A DNA stretch of 64,000 nucleotides from Sva-07 sp964651825. Lineage in GTDB: Bacteria; Actinomycetota; Acidimicrobiia; Acidimicrobiales; Ilumatobacteraceae. Position 1 is the first letter of the stretch, and each line of letters opens with the position of its first letter. The position numbers and the translations under genes are program-made. This document shows positions 1 through 8,086 of this stretch, one piece after another. Location: positions 3,355 through 67,354 of the forward strand of contig CAZYWK010000010.1 in assembly GCA_964651825.1 (NCBI GenBank), in the 5' to 3' direction. The notes beneath the pieces were generated by a model. It searched no databases, was not told the origin of the DNA, and was given only the letters and a program-made list of their open reading frames with translations.

Positions 1-2432
1 GCCGCGTCCACGTCGCCGGCGTGGCGGCGGCAGTGCCCGAGATACATCTGTGTGTGCGCGACGAGCAGCTCGGCCCGCCGCGTCGCCCGCGCCTCCTTCA
101 ACACGTCGATCTGCGCGGCGAACCCGTCCTCGGTACGGCCGGCCACCACCATCGTGACGCCGCGATAGCGCCGCGCCTCCCACGCCAGGTGCCGGTCGCC
201 GGTCGTGCGGGCGATGTCGATCGCCGCGTCGAACAGTGCGATCGCATCGTCGTGATCGCCCTCCCACCATCGCTTGATGCCGAGCAGCGACAGCGCCTTG
301 CCCTCCGCGGCCGGGTCGCTCACCTGCCGGGCGATCTCGACCGCACGGCGAAGGTGCGCCTCGTCGAGCTGGTGGAGCAGGCCGGGGCGGCCGCGCGCGG
401 CGTGGACCCGGGATCGCAGCGACGACGGCTCGCCGTCGATCGCCAGCGCCGCATCCTGCACCGCGGTGTTGGTCGTCCACCAGCCGATCCCGTACAGCGG
501 CATCTCCAGGTTGGCCGCGATCGTCAGCGCCGGTTCGCTGCGGCCGGTGCGCGCGAGATGTTCGATCGCCTGGTGGTGCCACGGGAGCTCACGGGCCAGG
601 CGCACCGCGATCGGCGGGTCGGTGGCGGCGTCGTGGCGCAGCGACGCGGCGGCGGAGGCGGCACGCCGGATGCACTCGTCGACGAGCCGGTCGAGCACCA
701 CCGTGCGAGCCTCGTCCGACAGCAGGCCACTGGCGACATCACGGAGCGGCTCGAGCAACGAATAGGGCGCATCCGGACGTCCGTGGTCGAACTGCATCAG
801 GCCGTGGTCGCAGAGCTCCTCGGCCGCGGGGCCGATCGTGGCACCGGCCTGATCGCGGCCCGCGAGCGCGCCGATCATTCCCGCATCGAGCCGTCCGGGA
901 ACGACCGCGGCCGCCGCCAGCACGGCGCGGGCGTCGTCGCTCACCTCGGGCAGCATCGCCTCGAACGCAGGCTCGAACTCGGAGCGCAACGTCGACGCCG
1001 TCCGGTCGAGCATCTGTGTCGGCGGCACCGACCGTGCCAGATCGGCGACGAGCCGGATGCCGAGCGGCAAGCCGCTGACCCGCTCGACCAGCTCGGCTGC
1101 CAGTTCGGGGCTCACCCGCGCCCGCGGCGCGCGGCTGGCGAGCAACTCGCGCAGCAGACGGACCGCGGTCGACGATTCGATGTCGTCGTCATGCTCGCCG
1201 CCGGGGAGCCCGAGCGCACCGAGCCGTTCGACGACCGCATCGACGGGCAGCGGCACCCTGCTCGTGGCGAGGACGCCGACGTCGATCGTCACCCGCCGGA
1301 CGATCCCGATCGCTTCGACCGCGGCGTCGACGTTCGACTCCGCGTTGTCGATCACGACGAGGCCGCCGGGGTGGCGACGCGACCATCGTTCGATCTCGAC
1401 GTCGAACCAGCCGCTGCGGAACTCGAGATGGGGGACGTCGATCCACGCCACTTCCTGGCCCTGCGCCCGCCCGCGGGCGGCCACCTCGGTGGCGAGCCGC
1501 GTCTTGCCCGCGCCGGGGGCACCGGAGATGACCACCGGAAGCCGGCGCGCCAGCGCCTTCTCGACGCGTTCCAACGAGTCGTCGCGACCCACCAGCGGCC
1601 CGAACGTCAGCGGCTCGCGATCGAACTCGAAGCCGGGCAGCGGATCGGTGGCCTGCAACGACGTCGTGTCGTCGGAGAGCACGAAGCGCTGCGTCTGCTG
1701 CAGGTCGTCGCCGGGCTCGAGGCCGAGCTCGTCGACGAGGCGCCGGCGGGCCCGCTGGAACGTGGCGAGCGCCTCACGCCGGCGGCCCTGCATCGCCTCG
1801 GCGCGCATCAGCAGGGCCCACCGCCGCTCGCGGAACGGCTCGGCGTCGACGAGCTCGACGGCGGCGCGCTCGGCGTCCGCGAAACGCCCCACGTCCAGCA
1901 ACGCCTCGACGAACTCCTCCTCCACGTCGAGCCGCGCCGCCGTCAGCTGGTAGGTCGCCGAGGGAGCGACCGACTCTCCGTCGACCACGAACGCCGGGCC
2001 GCGCGCCACGGCCAGCGCATCGGCCAGCAAGGCGACCGCTTCCGCTCCCGTCGCCGAGGCCGCGCGCCGGCGCGCGTCGTGGAACAGGTCGATGTCGACG
2101 ACCCAGCTGCCGAGTTCGAGGCGGTAGATCGCCCCGTCACGCTCGACGACCGGGCCGTCGTCGAGCGCTTCGAGCTCGCGGCGCAGCCGGCCGAGATGCA
2201 CGTGCAGCGCGGAGCGGGCGCTCTTCGGAGGAAGCGTCGGCCACACGATGTCGATCAGCTGGTCGAGCGTCGCCCCGCTGCGCCGCGCCACCAGACCCGC
2301 GACGAGCCGGCCGGCGTTGCCGGTCACCCACACGAGGCGGCCGTGGTCGCTCAGGGCGGGCTCGCCGAAGCAGACCAACATCCGGTCGGGCCGGCACGCC
2401 GTGGGACGGGCGCCTGTGACGAGCTCGTCCAT
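1..2432 (-). CDS. SARP/AfsR-type transcriptional regulator with NB-ARC-like ATPase and TPR region (3' end outside window)
   Basis: The minus-strand frame stays open from 2432 to the left edge, so the C-terminus is missing. Residues about 15-105 look like a winged-helix DNA-binding domain (LHVHLGRLRRELEAL). Residues about 110-255 match the BTAD domain of SARP regulators. A P-loop GAPGAGKTR lies near residue 305 and a Walker B-like VVIDNAE near 360. From about residue 600 the sequence is helical and TPR-like. This is the AfsR/DnrI architecture, which activates transcription in response to ATP state or partner binding; the target is unknown. ATG 2432 was chosen. An in-frame GTG at 2438 lies 6 nt behind a TACCGT hexamer and would make the transcript leaderless. 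A palindrome at 2448-2471 separates it from the divergent transporter. GC-rich shadow frames on the plus strand were ignored. Confidence 0.88.
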   Translation of the reverse strand, partial: MDELVTGARPTACRPDRMLVCFGEPALSDHGRLVWVTGNAGRLVAGLVARRSGATLDQLIDIVWPTLPPKSARSALHVHLGRLRRELEALDDGPVVERDGAIYRLELGSWVVDIDLFHDARRRAASATGAEAVALLADALAVARGPAFVVDGESVAPSATYQLTAARLDVEEEFVEALLDVGRFADAERAAVELVDAEPFRERRWALLMRAEAMQGRRREALATFQRARRRLVDELGLEPGDDLQQTQRFVLSDDTTSLQATDPLPGFEFDREPLTFGPLVGRDDSLERVEKALARRLPVVISGAPGAGKTRLATEVAARGRAQGQEVAWIDVPHLEFRSGWFDVEIERWSRRHPGGLVVIDNAESNVDAAVEAIGIVRRVTIDVGVLATSRVPLPVDAVVERLGALGLPGGEHDDDIESSTAVRLLRELLASRAPRARVSPELAAELVERVSGLPLGIRLVADLARSVPPTQMLDRTASTLRSEFEPAFEAMLPEVSDDARAVLAAAAVVPGRLDAGMIGALAGRDQAGATIGPAAEELCDHGLMQFDHGRPDAPYSLLEPLRDVASGLLSDEARTVVLDRLVDECIRRAASAAASLRHDAATDPPIAVRLARELPWHHQAIEHLARTGRSEPALTIAANLEMPLYGIGWWTTNTAVQDAALAIDGEPSSLRSRVHAARGRPGLLHQLDEAHLRRAVEIARQVSDPAAEGKALSLLGIKRWWEGDHDDAIALFDAAIDIARTTGDRHLAWEARRYRGVTMVVAGRTEDGFAAQIDVLKEARATRRAELLVAHTQMYLGHCRRHAGDVDA

Positions 2433-2444
2433 GAGCACGCCGTC

Positions 2445-2450
2445 ACGGTA
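2445..2450 (-). promoter_or_regulatory. Putative -10 box (TACCGT) of the SARP-type regulator
   Basis: TACCGT on the minus strand ends 6 nt before GTG 2438 and 12 nt before ATG 2432. It overlaps the left arm of the palindrome at 2448-2471, so a protein bound there would block it. Assignment rests on spacing only. Confidence 0.35.
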
Positions 2451-2471
2451 GTGCGATCATCGTCGCACTAC
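2448..2471. promoter_or_regulatory. Palindromic operator candidate between regulator and transporter
   Basis: GTAGTGCGA and TCGCACTAC form a perfect 9-bp inverted repeat around a 6-nt spacer (TCATCG). It sits in the 65-bp divergent region between the SARP-type regulator and the SLC13-type transporter and overlaps the proposed -10 of the regulator. Its size and position fit a dimeric regulator binding site. Which protein binds is not known. Confidence 0.45.
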
Positions 2472-2497
2472 GTGCCGTGTGGTGGAATCACAGCGAG

Positions 2498-4303
2498 ATG
2501 AGTGGCGACGCGTGGATCACCTTGGTCGTGCTCGTCGTCGCGTTCGGCGTGCTGGCCCTGGAGCGGGCGCCGATCCCGGTCGTGATCGGCGGCGCGGTCG
2601 GGGTGCTGCTGCTGGCCGACGTGATCGACCAGGACCAGGCGCTGTCGGGGCTGGCGTCGAGCGCGCCGTGGACGATCGCCGGCCTCTACGTGCTCGCCGG
2701 CGCGGCCACCGTGACCGGCGCCCTGTCGCCGCTGATCGACCGGGTGCTCGAAGGTCGCCGTCGCGCGTCGCCTGCCGCCGGGTCGTCCGACCGGCTGCGG
2801 ATCGCCCGCTTCACCGGCGCGACCGCGTTCTTGTCGGCGTTCATCCCCAACACGCCGCTCGTCGCGCTCGCCGCGCCACGCGTCGTCACGTGGTGCCGGC
2901 GCACCGGCAACTCGGCGTCGCTGCTGCTGATGCCCCTGTCGTTCGCCTCGGTGCTGGGCGGCGTGGTCACGGTGATCGGCACGTCGACCAACCTCGTCGT
3001 GTCCGACCTCCTCGTCGAGCAGGGCGGCGAGCCGCTCGGCGTGTTCGAGATGACGCCCGTCGGCCTGCCGGTCGCCGTCGTGGGGGTGGCCACGCTGATG
3101 CTCACCGCGCCGTGGCTGCTCGGAGCGCGCCACGCCCCGACCAAGGACATCACCTCGACCGCCGACCGGTACACCGTCGCGATGATCGTCGATGCCGATG
3201 GCCCGCTCGTCGGCCAGACGATCGAGGCCGCCGGCCTGCGCCACCTCAACGGTGTGTTTCTCGCCAGCGTCGAGCGCGGCGGTGGCGCGCGGGTGACCGT
3301 CGCGGCGCGGCCCGAGACGGTGCTCGGCGAGGGCGACACGTGCTACTTCGCCGGCGACGTAGAAGACGTCGTCGACCTCCTCGACATCCGCGGCCTCACC
3401 GTCGCCGAGCAACGTCACCTCGAAGGAACCGGCGACCAGCACGACGCGACGTTGTACGAGGTCGTCGTGTCGGAACGCTCCGAGCTCGCCGGCAGCACGC
3501 TCAGCGACGTCGGCTTCCGCGCCCGGTACGACGCCGCCGTGCTCGCCATCCGTCGCCACGACGAGCACGTGCCCGGCAAGCTCGGCACCGTCGAGCTGCG
3601 CCAGGGTGACGTGCTGCTCGTGGTCGGCATGCCCGAGTTCGAGCGGCAGTGGCGTGGCCACCGCGACTTCAGCGTGGTGGCCGCGCTCGACGCTCCCGCG
3701 CCGGCGCGCCGCAAGAACTCGTGGCTGGTGCTCGTCGCCGTCGTCGCCACCATCGCGCTGGCCGTGTTCGAGGTGCTCGACCTGATGGAGTCCGCACTGC
3801 TCGCCGCGGCCGCGCTGCTCGCGCTGCGGGTGATCAGCATCAACGAGGCGCGGCGGGCGGTGAACCTGAACGTCGTGTTCACCATCGCCATGTCGATCAG
3901 CCTCGGCACCGCGGTGGCCGCGAGCGGCCTGGCCGACGAGATCGGGGCGGTGCTCGGCGACCTCGGCGACCCGTTCGGCGACACCGGCCGGGTGGTCGCC
4001 GTGCTCGTTGCCACGATGATCCTGACCGAGCTGCTGTCGAACAATGCCGCCGCCGCGGTGATGCTCCCGGTCGCCACGGTCGCCGCGCTGGAGGGCGGCA
4101 TCGACCCGCGGGCGATGGCGCTGGTCGTGTTGATCGGCGCGTCGTGTTCGTTCCTGTTCCCGATCGGCTACCAGACGAACCTGATGGTCTACGGCCTCGG
4201 CGGCTACCGCTTCACCGATTTCACCCGGCTCGGCTTCCCCCTCACGATCGCCACGGTGATCGTCACCCCGATCGCACTCCCCCTCGCCATCCCGCTGCAC
4301 TGA
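2498..4303 (+). CDS. SLC13/DASS-type anion permease with TrkA-C (RCK_C) domains
   Basis: This inner-membrane transporter of about 600 residues has hydrophobic segments at the N-terminus (LVVLVVAFGVLALE), in the middle and at the C-terminus. Two hairpin-type motifs typical of the family, GTSTNLVV near residue 161 and YQTNLMVYG near 556, would form the paired substrate/Na+ site. Between the two membrane halves, residues about 225-400 hold two RCK_C-like domains (DGPLVGQTI, GDVLLVVGMPEF), the usual arrangement in SLC13 proteins of bacteria. Likely substrates are sulfate or dicarboxylates, but the sequence does not decide this. ATG 2498 was preferred over the in-frame GTG 2477. It is divergent from the SARP-type regulator and may be its target. 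Confidence 0.88.
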   Translation: MSGDAWITLVVLVVAFGVLALERAPIPVVIGGAVGVLLLADVIDQDQALSGLASSAPWTIAGLYVLAGAATVTGALSPLIDRVLEGRRRASPAAGSSDRLRIARFTGATAFLSAFIPNTPLVALAAPRVVTWCRRTGNSASLLLMPLSFASVLGGVVTVIGTSTNLVVSDLLVEQGGEPLGVFEMTPVGLPVAVVGVATLMLTAPWLLGARHAPTKDITSTADRYTVAMIVDADGPLVGQTIEAAGLRHLNGVFLASVERGGGARVTVAARPETVLGEGDTCYFAGDVEDVVDLLDIRGLTVAEQRHLEGTGDQHDATLYEVVVSERSELAGSTLSDVGFRARYDAAVLAIRRHDEHVPGKLGTVELRQGDVLLVVGMPEFERQWRGHRDFSVVAALDAPAPARRKNSWLVLVAVVATIALAVFEVLDLMESALLAAAALLALRVISINEARRAVNLNVVFTIAMSISLGTAVAASGLADEIGAVLGDLGDPFGDTGRVVAVLVATMILTELLSNNAAAAVMLPVATVAALEGGIDPRAMALVVLIGASCSFLFPIGYQTNLMVYGLGGYRFTDFTRLGFPLTIATVIVTPIALPLAIPLH

Positions 4304-4328
4304 CCTGGCCGGCTCGGCTCACCGCGAC

Positions 4329-5216
4329 TCAGCGCCAGGGTGGGTCGGCGCCGGCTCGCTGACACGCCAGGCCGGCGGCCGTGATCGCCGAGGTGACCGC
4401 GGGGAGGAGCTGGTCCGGCGTGGGGTCGGCAGCCGGTTCCCACTCGGCGAGGAACGCGCCGCAGAACGTGTCGCCGGCACCGATCGTGTCGACCACCTCG
4501 ACGGGCGGGACCGCAACGGTGCGCTCGCCCGCCGCGGTGAGGACGTGGAGCTCGCCGGCCCCGTCGGTCAGGAGCACGGCCCCGGCACCGCCGGCGACGA
4601 TGCGGCGCGCCGCGGCGCGCGGCTCGAGGCGCGGCTCGAGGTACGCGAGGTCGTCGGCGCTCACCTTCACCACCGTTGCCTCGGCGAGGATCGCGCGGAC
4701 GCGCCGGACGTAGCCGTCGTGGTCGGCGATCAGCCGCGGCCGACAGTTCACGTCGACCATCAGCGCCGGCGCGGCCGTCCCGCGACGTGACGCCAGCATC
4801 GACTCGATCGTGGCCGCCATCGGTTCGAGCACGAGGCCGAGGCCGCCGGTGAAGAGCGCGTCGGCCCTCAGGCTCGTGCCGGCGAGGTCAGCCGCCGGCA
4901 GGAGCGCCGGTGCCGACGTGCCGTCGACATAGAAGCGATACGTCGCCGCGCCGTCGTCGTCGAGCTCGGCCGCGGCGAGGGTGGTCGGGAGCTCGACGCG
5001 GGGCGCGTGCGTGATGTCGACGCCGTCAGCGGTCAACTGGCGGGCGAGCCGCTCACCGAACCGATCGCGCGACAGCGCCCCGACGAACGTCACGTGGCCG
5101 CCCCATCGGCTGCACGCCCGGGCCGTGTTGAACGGCGCACCGCCGAGCGCCGCCGACACCTCGCCCGCCGGCGTGATCACGAGGTCGATCAACGCCTCGC
5201 CGGCCACGACGATCAC
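4329..5216 (-). CDS. PfkB-family carbohydrate kinase (fructokinase-like)
   Basis: A 295-residue ribokinase-fold sugar kinase. The N-terminal MIVVAGEALIDLV strand and the LGGAPFNTA motif at residues 24-32 bind the sugar. DTIGAGDTFCGAF near residue 240 carries the catalytic Asp and the anion hole. The family phosphorylates fructose, ribose, KDG or nucleosides at a primary hydroxyl using ATP; the sequence most resembles fructokinases but the substrate is not certain. It is convergent with the upstream transporter (25 bp apart) and sits 16 bp downstream of the DinB-like gene on the same strand. No transport or hydrolase genes for a particular sugar are nearby. Confidence 0.9.
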   Translation of the reverse strand: MIVVAGEALIDLVITPAGEVSAALGGAPFNTARACSRWGGHVTFVGALSRDRFGERLARQLTADGVDITHAPRVELPTTLAAAELDDDGAATYRFYVDGTSAPALLPAADLAGTSLRADALFTGGLGLVLEPMAATIESMLASRRGTAAPALMVDVNCRPRLIADHDGYVRRVRAILAEATVVKVSADDLAYLEPRLEPRAAARRIVAGGAGAVLLTDGAGELHVLTAAGERTVAVPPVEVVDTIGAGDTFCGAFLAEWEPAADPTPDQLLPAVTSAITAAGLACQRAGADPPWR

Positions 5217-5232
5217 GTCACGTCACCTGCGG

Positions 5233-5826
5233 CTACGACGACGGCCCGGCCGCCTGGACGGCGGCGGCCTCCACGCGGGTCCGGTACCCAGCCCACCAGG
5301 CGGCGTCCTGTTGCGGCACGTTGGTGTTGTCGACCCGCAGCCCGACGGCGCCGTCGATGAGCTCGCGGACGATGTCGGCGTGGCCGGCGTGGCGGTTCGT
5401 CTCGGCGATCATGTGGACGATGATCGTGTGCAACGTCGGGCGGTTGCGGTCGTCCGGCCACCACGGGACGTGGCCCGCCGTGTCGAGGTCGAGCGCCTCG
5501 ATCGTGGCGTCGACGCGGGCCCATGCCCGATCCCAGAGCGCGAGGATGTCGGCGCGCGACTCCTCCGGTGTGGCCCACAGGTCGGCGTTCGGTTCGGCGC
5601 CCTCGTCGAACCACGGCAATGGCTCGCCGCTCGGCCGTCCCATGACCTCGCCGAAGTACCCGTCGGCCACGCTGGCCACGTGCTTCACGAGGCCGAGCAG
5701 GTTGGTGCCGGTCGGCACCAACGGCCGCCGCAGGTCGTACTCACCGAGCCCGTCGAGCTTCCAGATCATGGAGTCGCGGGCCGAGGTCAGGTAGCGATGG
5801 AGCACTTCCTTGTCGGCGTCGGGCAC
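5233..5826 (-). CDS. DinB-like (DUF664) four-helix protein
   Basis: A 197-residue protein resembling the DinB/YfiT superfamily branch common in actinobacteria (DUF664). Conserved features include LVKHVASV near residue 47, with the first metal-ligand His, and HTIIVHMIAETNRHAGHAD near residues 131-149, supplying further His ligands. Family members bind a divalent metal; several actinobacterial relatives are thiol (mycothiol) transferases, but a specific activity cannot be read here. The start is GTG at 5826, 8 nt behind a TACCCT box that lies inside the 3' end of the upstream gene, which suggests its own leaderless transcript. Confidence 0.88.
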   Translation of the reverse strand: MPDADKEVLHRYLTSARDSMIWKLDGLGEYDLRRPLVPTGTNLLGLVKHVASVADGYFGEVMGRPSGEPLPWFDEGAEPNADLWATPEESRADILALWDRAWARVDATIEALDLDTAGHVPWWPDDRNRPTLHTIIVHMIAETNRHAGHADIVRELIDGAVGLRVDNTNVPQQDAAWWAGYRTRVEAAAVQAAGPSS

Positions 5827-5832
5827 GGCACG

Positions 5833-7362
5833 TCAGGGTAGTGACCGACCACGGGGCCGTCGCACCGCCAGCGCGATCACGCCGCACAGCGTGACGAGCC
5901 CGGCGAGGCCGAGCATCGTGCCGGTGCCGTCGGATCCGGTGGCCGGGAGTGAGCCGCCGCTCGGCACGGTGGGTGGCGCCGGCGTCGGTCCCGGCGGAAG
6001 CACTCCCGAGTCGGTCGTGGTCGGGCCGGTCGGCGGCTCGACATCGGGATCCGTCGTGGTCGTCGTCGACGCGTCCGGGACCGTCGACGTGCTGGTGGAA
6101 CTCGACGTGCTGGTGGTCGTCGTGCTGGTCGTGCTGGTCGTCGACGTGTCCGGGACGGTCGTCGAGGTGGTCGTGGTCGAAGTGGTCGTGGTCGAAGTGG
6201 TCGTGGTCGAAGTGGTCGTGGTCGAGGTGGTGCTGGTGGGGGGTGTGTTGCTGCAGCCTTCGAGGAGGGCGTCGAACGGGAAGTAGTGGAGTTCGCGCAC
6301 TTCTGGGCCCTGACCCACGACGGCCACGTTGTCGGCGTGACGCATCGTCTTGGCGATGACGTTGCCCTCGATGTTGTGGCCCGACGCGAACTGAACGTCG
6401 GCGTTCGGGGCGTAGACCGTGCCCTCGATCGTCGCTCCTCCGCCGGGCGGCATGATCAAGCTGGTTGCGGTGGGGAAGTTCCACAACATGTACGGCGCCT
6501 GCGCGCCGCTGATCCCGGCCGTGTTCGGCGTGACCCAGGTGAACTGATCGGCTGGCGACAGCCCGGAGGTGACCACGTTGATCAGCAATGGTGTGGTGCT
6601 CGACGGCAGTGGGCTGTCGAAGGTGATCTCGCTGATGTTCGCGAGGCTCGCCGCGGTGATCGTCAGAACGTTCTGCTGATCCGCGATCAACCTGATCCGT
6701 ACCGGAGTGTTCGGAGCGGTCACGTCGTTGCCGGGAATTTCGACCGAGTCGTCCCGACGGAGCAGCGTGATCGTGCTCTCGCAGACGCCGAGGTGAGCCG
6801 ACGCGGCCCGGAAGTACGCGAAGGCGGCGGCGAAGTCGAACGTGCTCGCGGGGACGTCGGCGGTGACCGAGTCGACCGACTGGGGGCCGTTCACCATGAT
6901 CGCGGGCGTGGAGTCGAACCCCTCGCCCGCGGCCACCACCCTCGGATTGGCGCCGCCGTTGTTCGTCACGAGCGCCCCGGTGGGATCGCCAAGTTTGAAG
7001 TAGCCGTCGTTCACCTGCAGTCGATCCGACGACGTCGCGAAGTCGAGCCGGCCGTTGACCAGCAGCGCCATCGGCACCGTGTCGCCGGGAGCGATCGGCG
7101 TGGGCGCGCTCGCTCTGATGACGTTGTAGCTCCCCCAGGTCAGATCGCCGCCGATCGCGCTCGGGCCTTCCGATTCGTCGGCGGTCAGCTCGGCGTTCCC
7201 CTCCGTGACCAGCAGGAAACCCTGGGTCGGCGACGTCGGGTTGAATGCCGGCGGCACCGCCGACGACAGGCCGGCCGCGGCGAGCAACGCGACTCCGATG
7301 GCCGCGACGATCGCGGCTGCACCCACGAGGGTCCGGGTGTTCGCGCTGCGTGTCGAACTCAT
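5833..7362 (-). CDS. Choice-of-anchor-A surface protein with Thr-rich stalk and LPATG sorting signal
   Basis: A 509-residue exported wall protein. The N-terminus has a signal peptide (basic start, then VGAAAIVAAIGVALLAAAGL). Residues about 35-380 match the choice-of-anchor A domain, with GTVYAPNADVQF, GHNIEGNVIAK and the terminal ELHYFPFDALL. A long Ser/Thr stalk follows (about residues 385-465), encoded by repeated ACGACC-type codons. The sorting signal LPATG starts near residue 472, followed by one hydrophobic helix and the basic tail RRPRGRSLP. A class of housekeeping sortase would cleave between T and G; none is encoded in the window. The domain is known from actinobacterial and firmicute adhesin-like proteins; its ligand here is unknown. 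Confidence 0.9.
   Translation of the reverse strand: MSSTRSANTRTLVGAAAIVAAIGVALLAAAGLSSAVPPAFNPTSPTQGFLLVTEGNAELTADESEGPSAIGGDLTWGSYNVIRASAPTPIAPGDTVPMALLVNGRLDFATSSDRLQVNDGYFKLGDPTGALVTNNGGANPRVVAAGEGFDSTPAIMVNGPQSVDSVTADVPASTFDFAAAFAYFRAASAHLGVCESTITLLRRDDSVEIPGNDVTAPNTPVRIRLIADQQNVLTITAASLANISEITFDSPLPSSTTPLLINVVTSGLSPADQFTWVTPNTAGISGAQAPYMLWNFPTATSLIMPPGGGATIEGTVYAPNADVQFASGHNIEGNVIAKTMRHADNVAVVGQGPEVRELHYFPFDALLEGCSNTPPTSTTSTTTTSTTTTSTTTTSTTTTSTTVPDTSTTSTTSTTTTSTSSSTSTSTVPDASTTTTTDPDVEPPTGPTTTDSGVLPPGPTPAPPTVPSGGSLPATGSDGTGTMLGLAGLVTLCGVIALAVRRPRGRSLP
5835..5840 (-). promoter_or_regulatory. Putative -10 box (TACCCT) of the DinB-like gene
   Basis: TACCCT ends 8 nt before the GTG start at 5826 and overlaps the last codons of the upstream surface-protein gene. 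This matches the leaderless pattern seen at many genes of the window. Confidence 0.35.
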
Positions 7363-7420
7363 TCCGATCGGACGGTATCCAGATTCTCCATACCGGTAGT
7401 GCAGCCCGGCGGATTCGTCG

Positions 7421-8041
7421 TCAGTGGTGACGCAATACGGTGACGGCGAAGTCGGCGGCGTCGTGCCAGGCCCGCAGGTCCCAGGTGGCGAAGCGGTGCT
7501 CGATCCGCAGGCCGGCCTCGGCGATCGCCCGATCGAACACGTCGAGAGGTAGCTCCCGATTGGTGTGGAACCCGGTGACGATGAAGCCGCCGCCGGGTCC
7601 GCTGTTCGGTCCGCCGGTCAGATGGGCGGCGCAGCGGCGCAGGACGTCGGCTTCGGTGCCGGGCGCGAGGAACACCATCACGTTGCCGGCGAGCACGATC
7701 GCGTCGAACGGCTCGGGCTCGCCCATCGCCGGCAGGTCGAGCTCGCTGAGGTCGGCCACGAGCCAGTTCGGGCCCGGGTGATCGACCTCGGCAGCGGCGA
7801 TCAGCTTCGCGTCGGCGTCGACCCCGACCACGTCGTGGCCGACTCCGAACAGGTAGGCGCCGACCCGGCCGGGCCCACAGCCCGCGTCGAGGATGCGGGC
7901 GTTGCGACGCACCATCGCGTCGATCAGCCGGCCCTCACCGACGAGGTCGTCGCCCGCAGCCTCCATCTTCCGGAACCGCTCGATGTACCACTCGCTGTGA
8001 CCGTCCTTCGCGTCGGTCACCCACCTCGTCGGCCTCGCCAT
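7421..8041 (-). CDS. Class I SAM-dependent methyltransferase
   Basis: A 206-residue Rossmann-fold methyltransferase. SAM-binding motif I is LDAGCGPGRVG at residues 51-61. The acidic end of strand 2 is VVGVDAD, and the post-I region continues with LVADLSELDL. The methyl acceptor cannot be predicted. It lies 45 bp downstream of the ABC-F gene on the same strand, but a TACGCT box 6 nt before the ATG points to independent, leaderless transcription. Length and motif order are normal for stand-alone methyltransferases of the UbiE/Tellurite-resistance type. Confidence 0.9.
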   Translation of the reverse strand: MARPTRWVTDAKDGHSEWYIERFRKMEAAGDDLVGEGRLIDAMVRRNARILDAGCGPGRVGAYLFGVGHDVVGVDADAKLIAAAEVDHPGPNWLVADLSELDLPAMGEPEPFDAIVLAGNVMVFLAPGTEADVLRRCAAHLTGGPNSGPGGGFIVTGFHTNRELPLDVFDRAIAEAGLRIEHRFATWDLRAWHDAADFAVTVLRHH

Positions 8042-8047
8042 GCCCGC

Positions 8048-8053
8048 AGCGTA
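8048..8053 (-). promoter_or_regulatory. Putative -10 box (TACGCT) of the methyltransferase gene
   Basis: TACGCT on the minus strand ends 6 nt before the ATG at 8041. Position fits leaderless transcription starting at or near the A of ATG. Confidence 0.42.
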
Positions 8054-8066
8054 GAAGTTGATACGC

Positions 8067-8079
8067 GGGGTCAGGCACC
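8067..8079. repeat. GGGGTCAGGCACC core element, copy 1
   Basis: Exact match to the 13-nt core shared by the intergenic elements at 13824, 14359, 37584 and 40464 (one change in the copy at 31699). No clear stem flanks this copy. It lies between the ABC-F and methyltransferase genes. Confidence 0.6.
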
Positions 8080-8086
8080 GACCGCT

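Noticed and set aside
21..2501. Long plus-strand open frame of 826 codons
   Set aside because: It is the antisense shadow of the SARP-type regulator; its product is Arg/His-rich low-complexity sequence, while the minus strand encodes recognisable BTAD and P-loop domains.
6090..6235. Short tandem repeats that might look like a CRISPR array
   Set aside because: They are codon-level repeats of the Thr-rich stalk in the choice-of-anchor-A gene, with no spacers.
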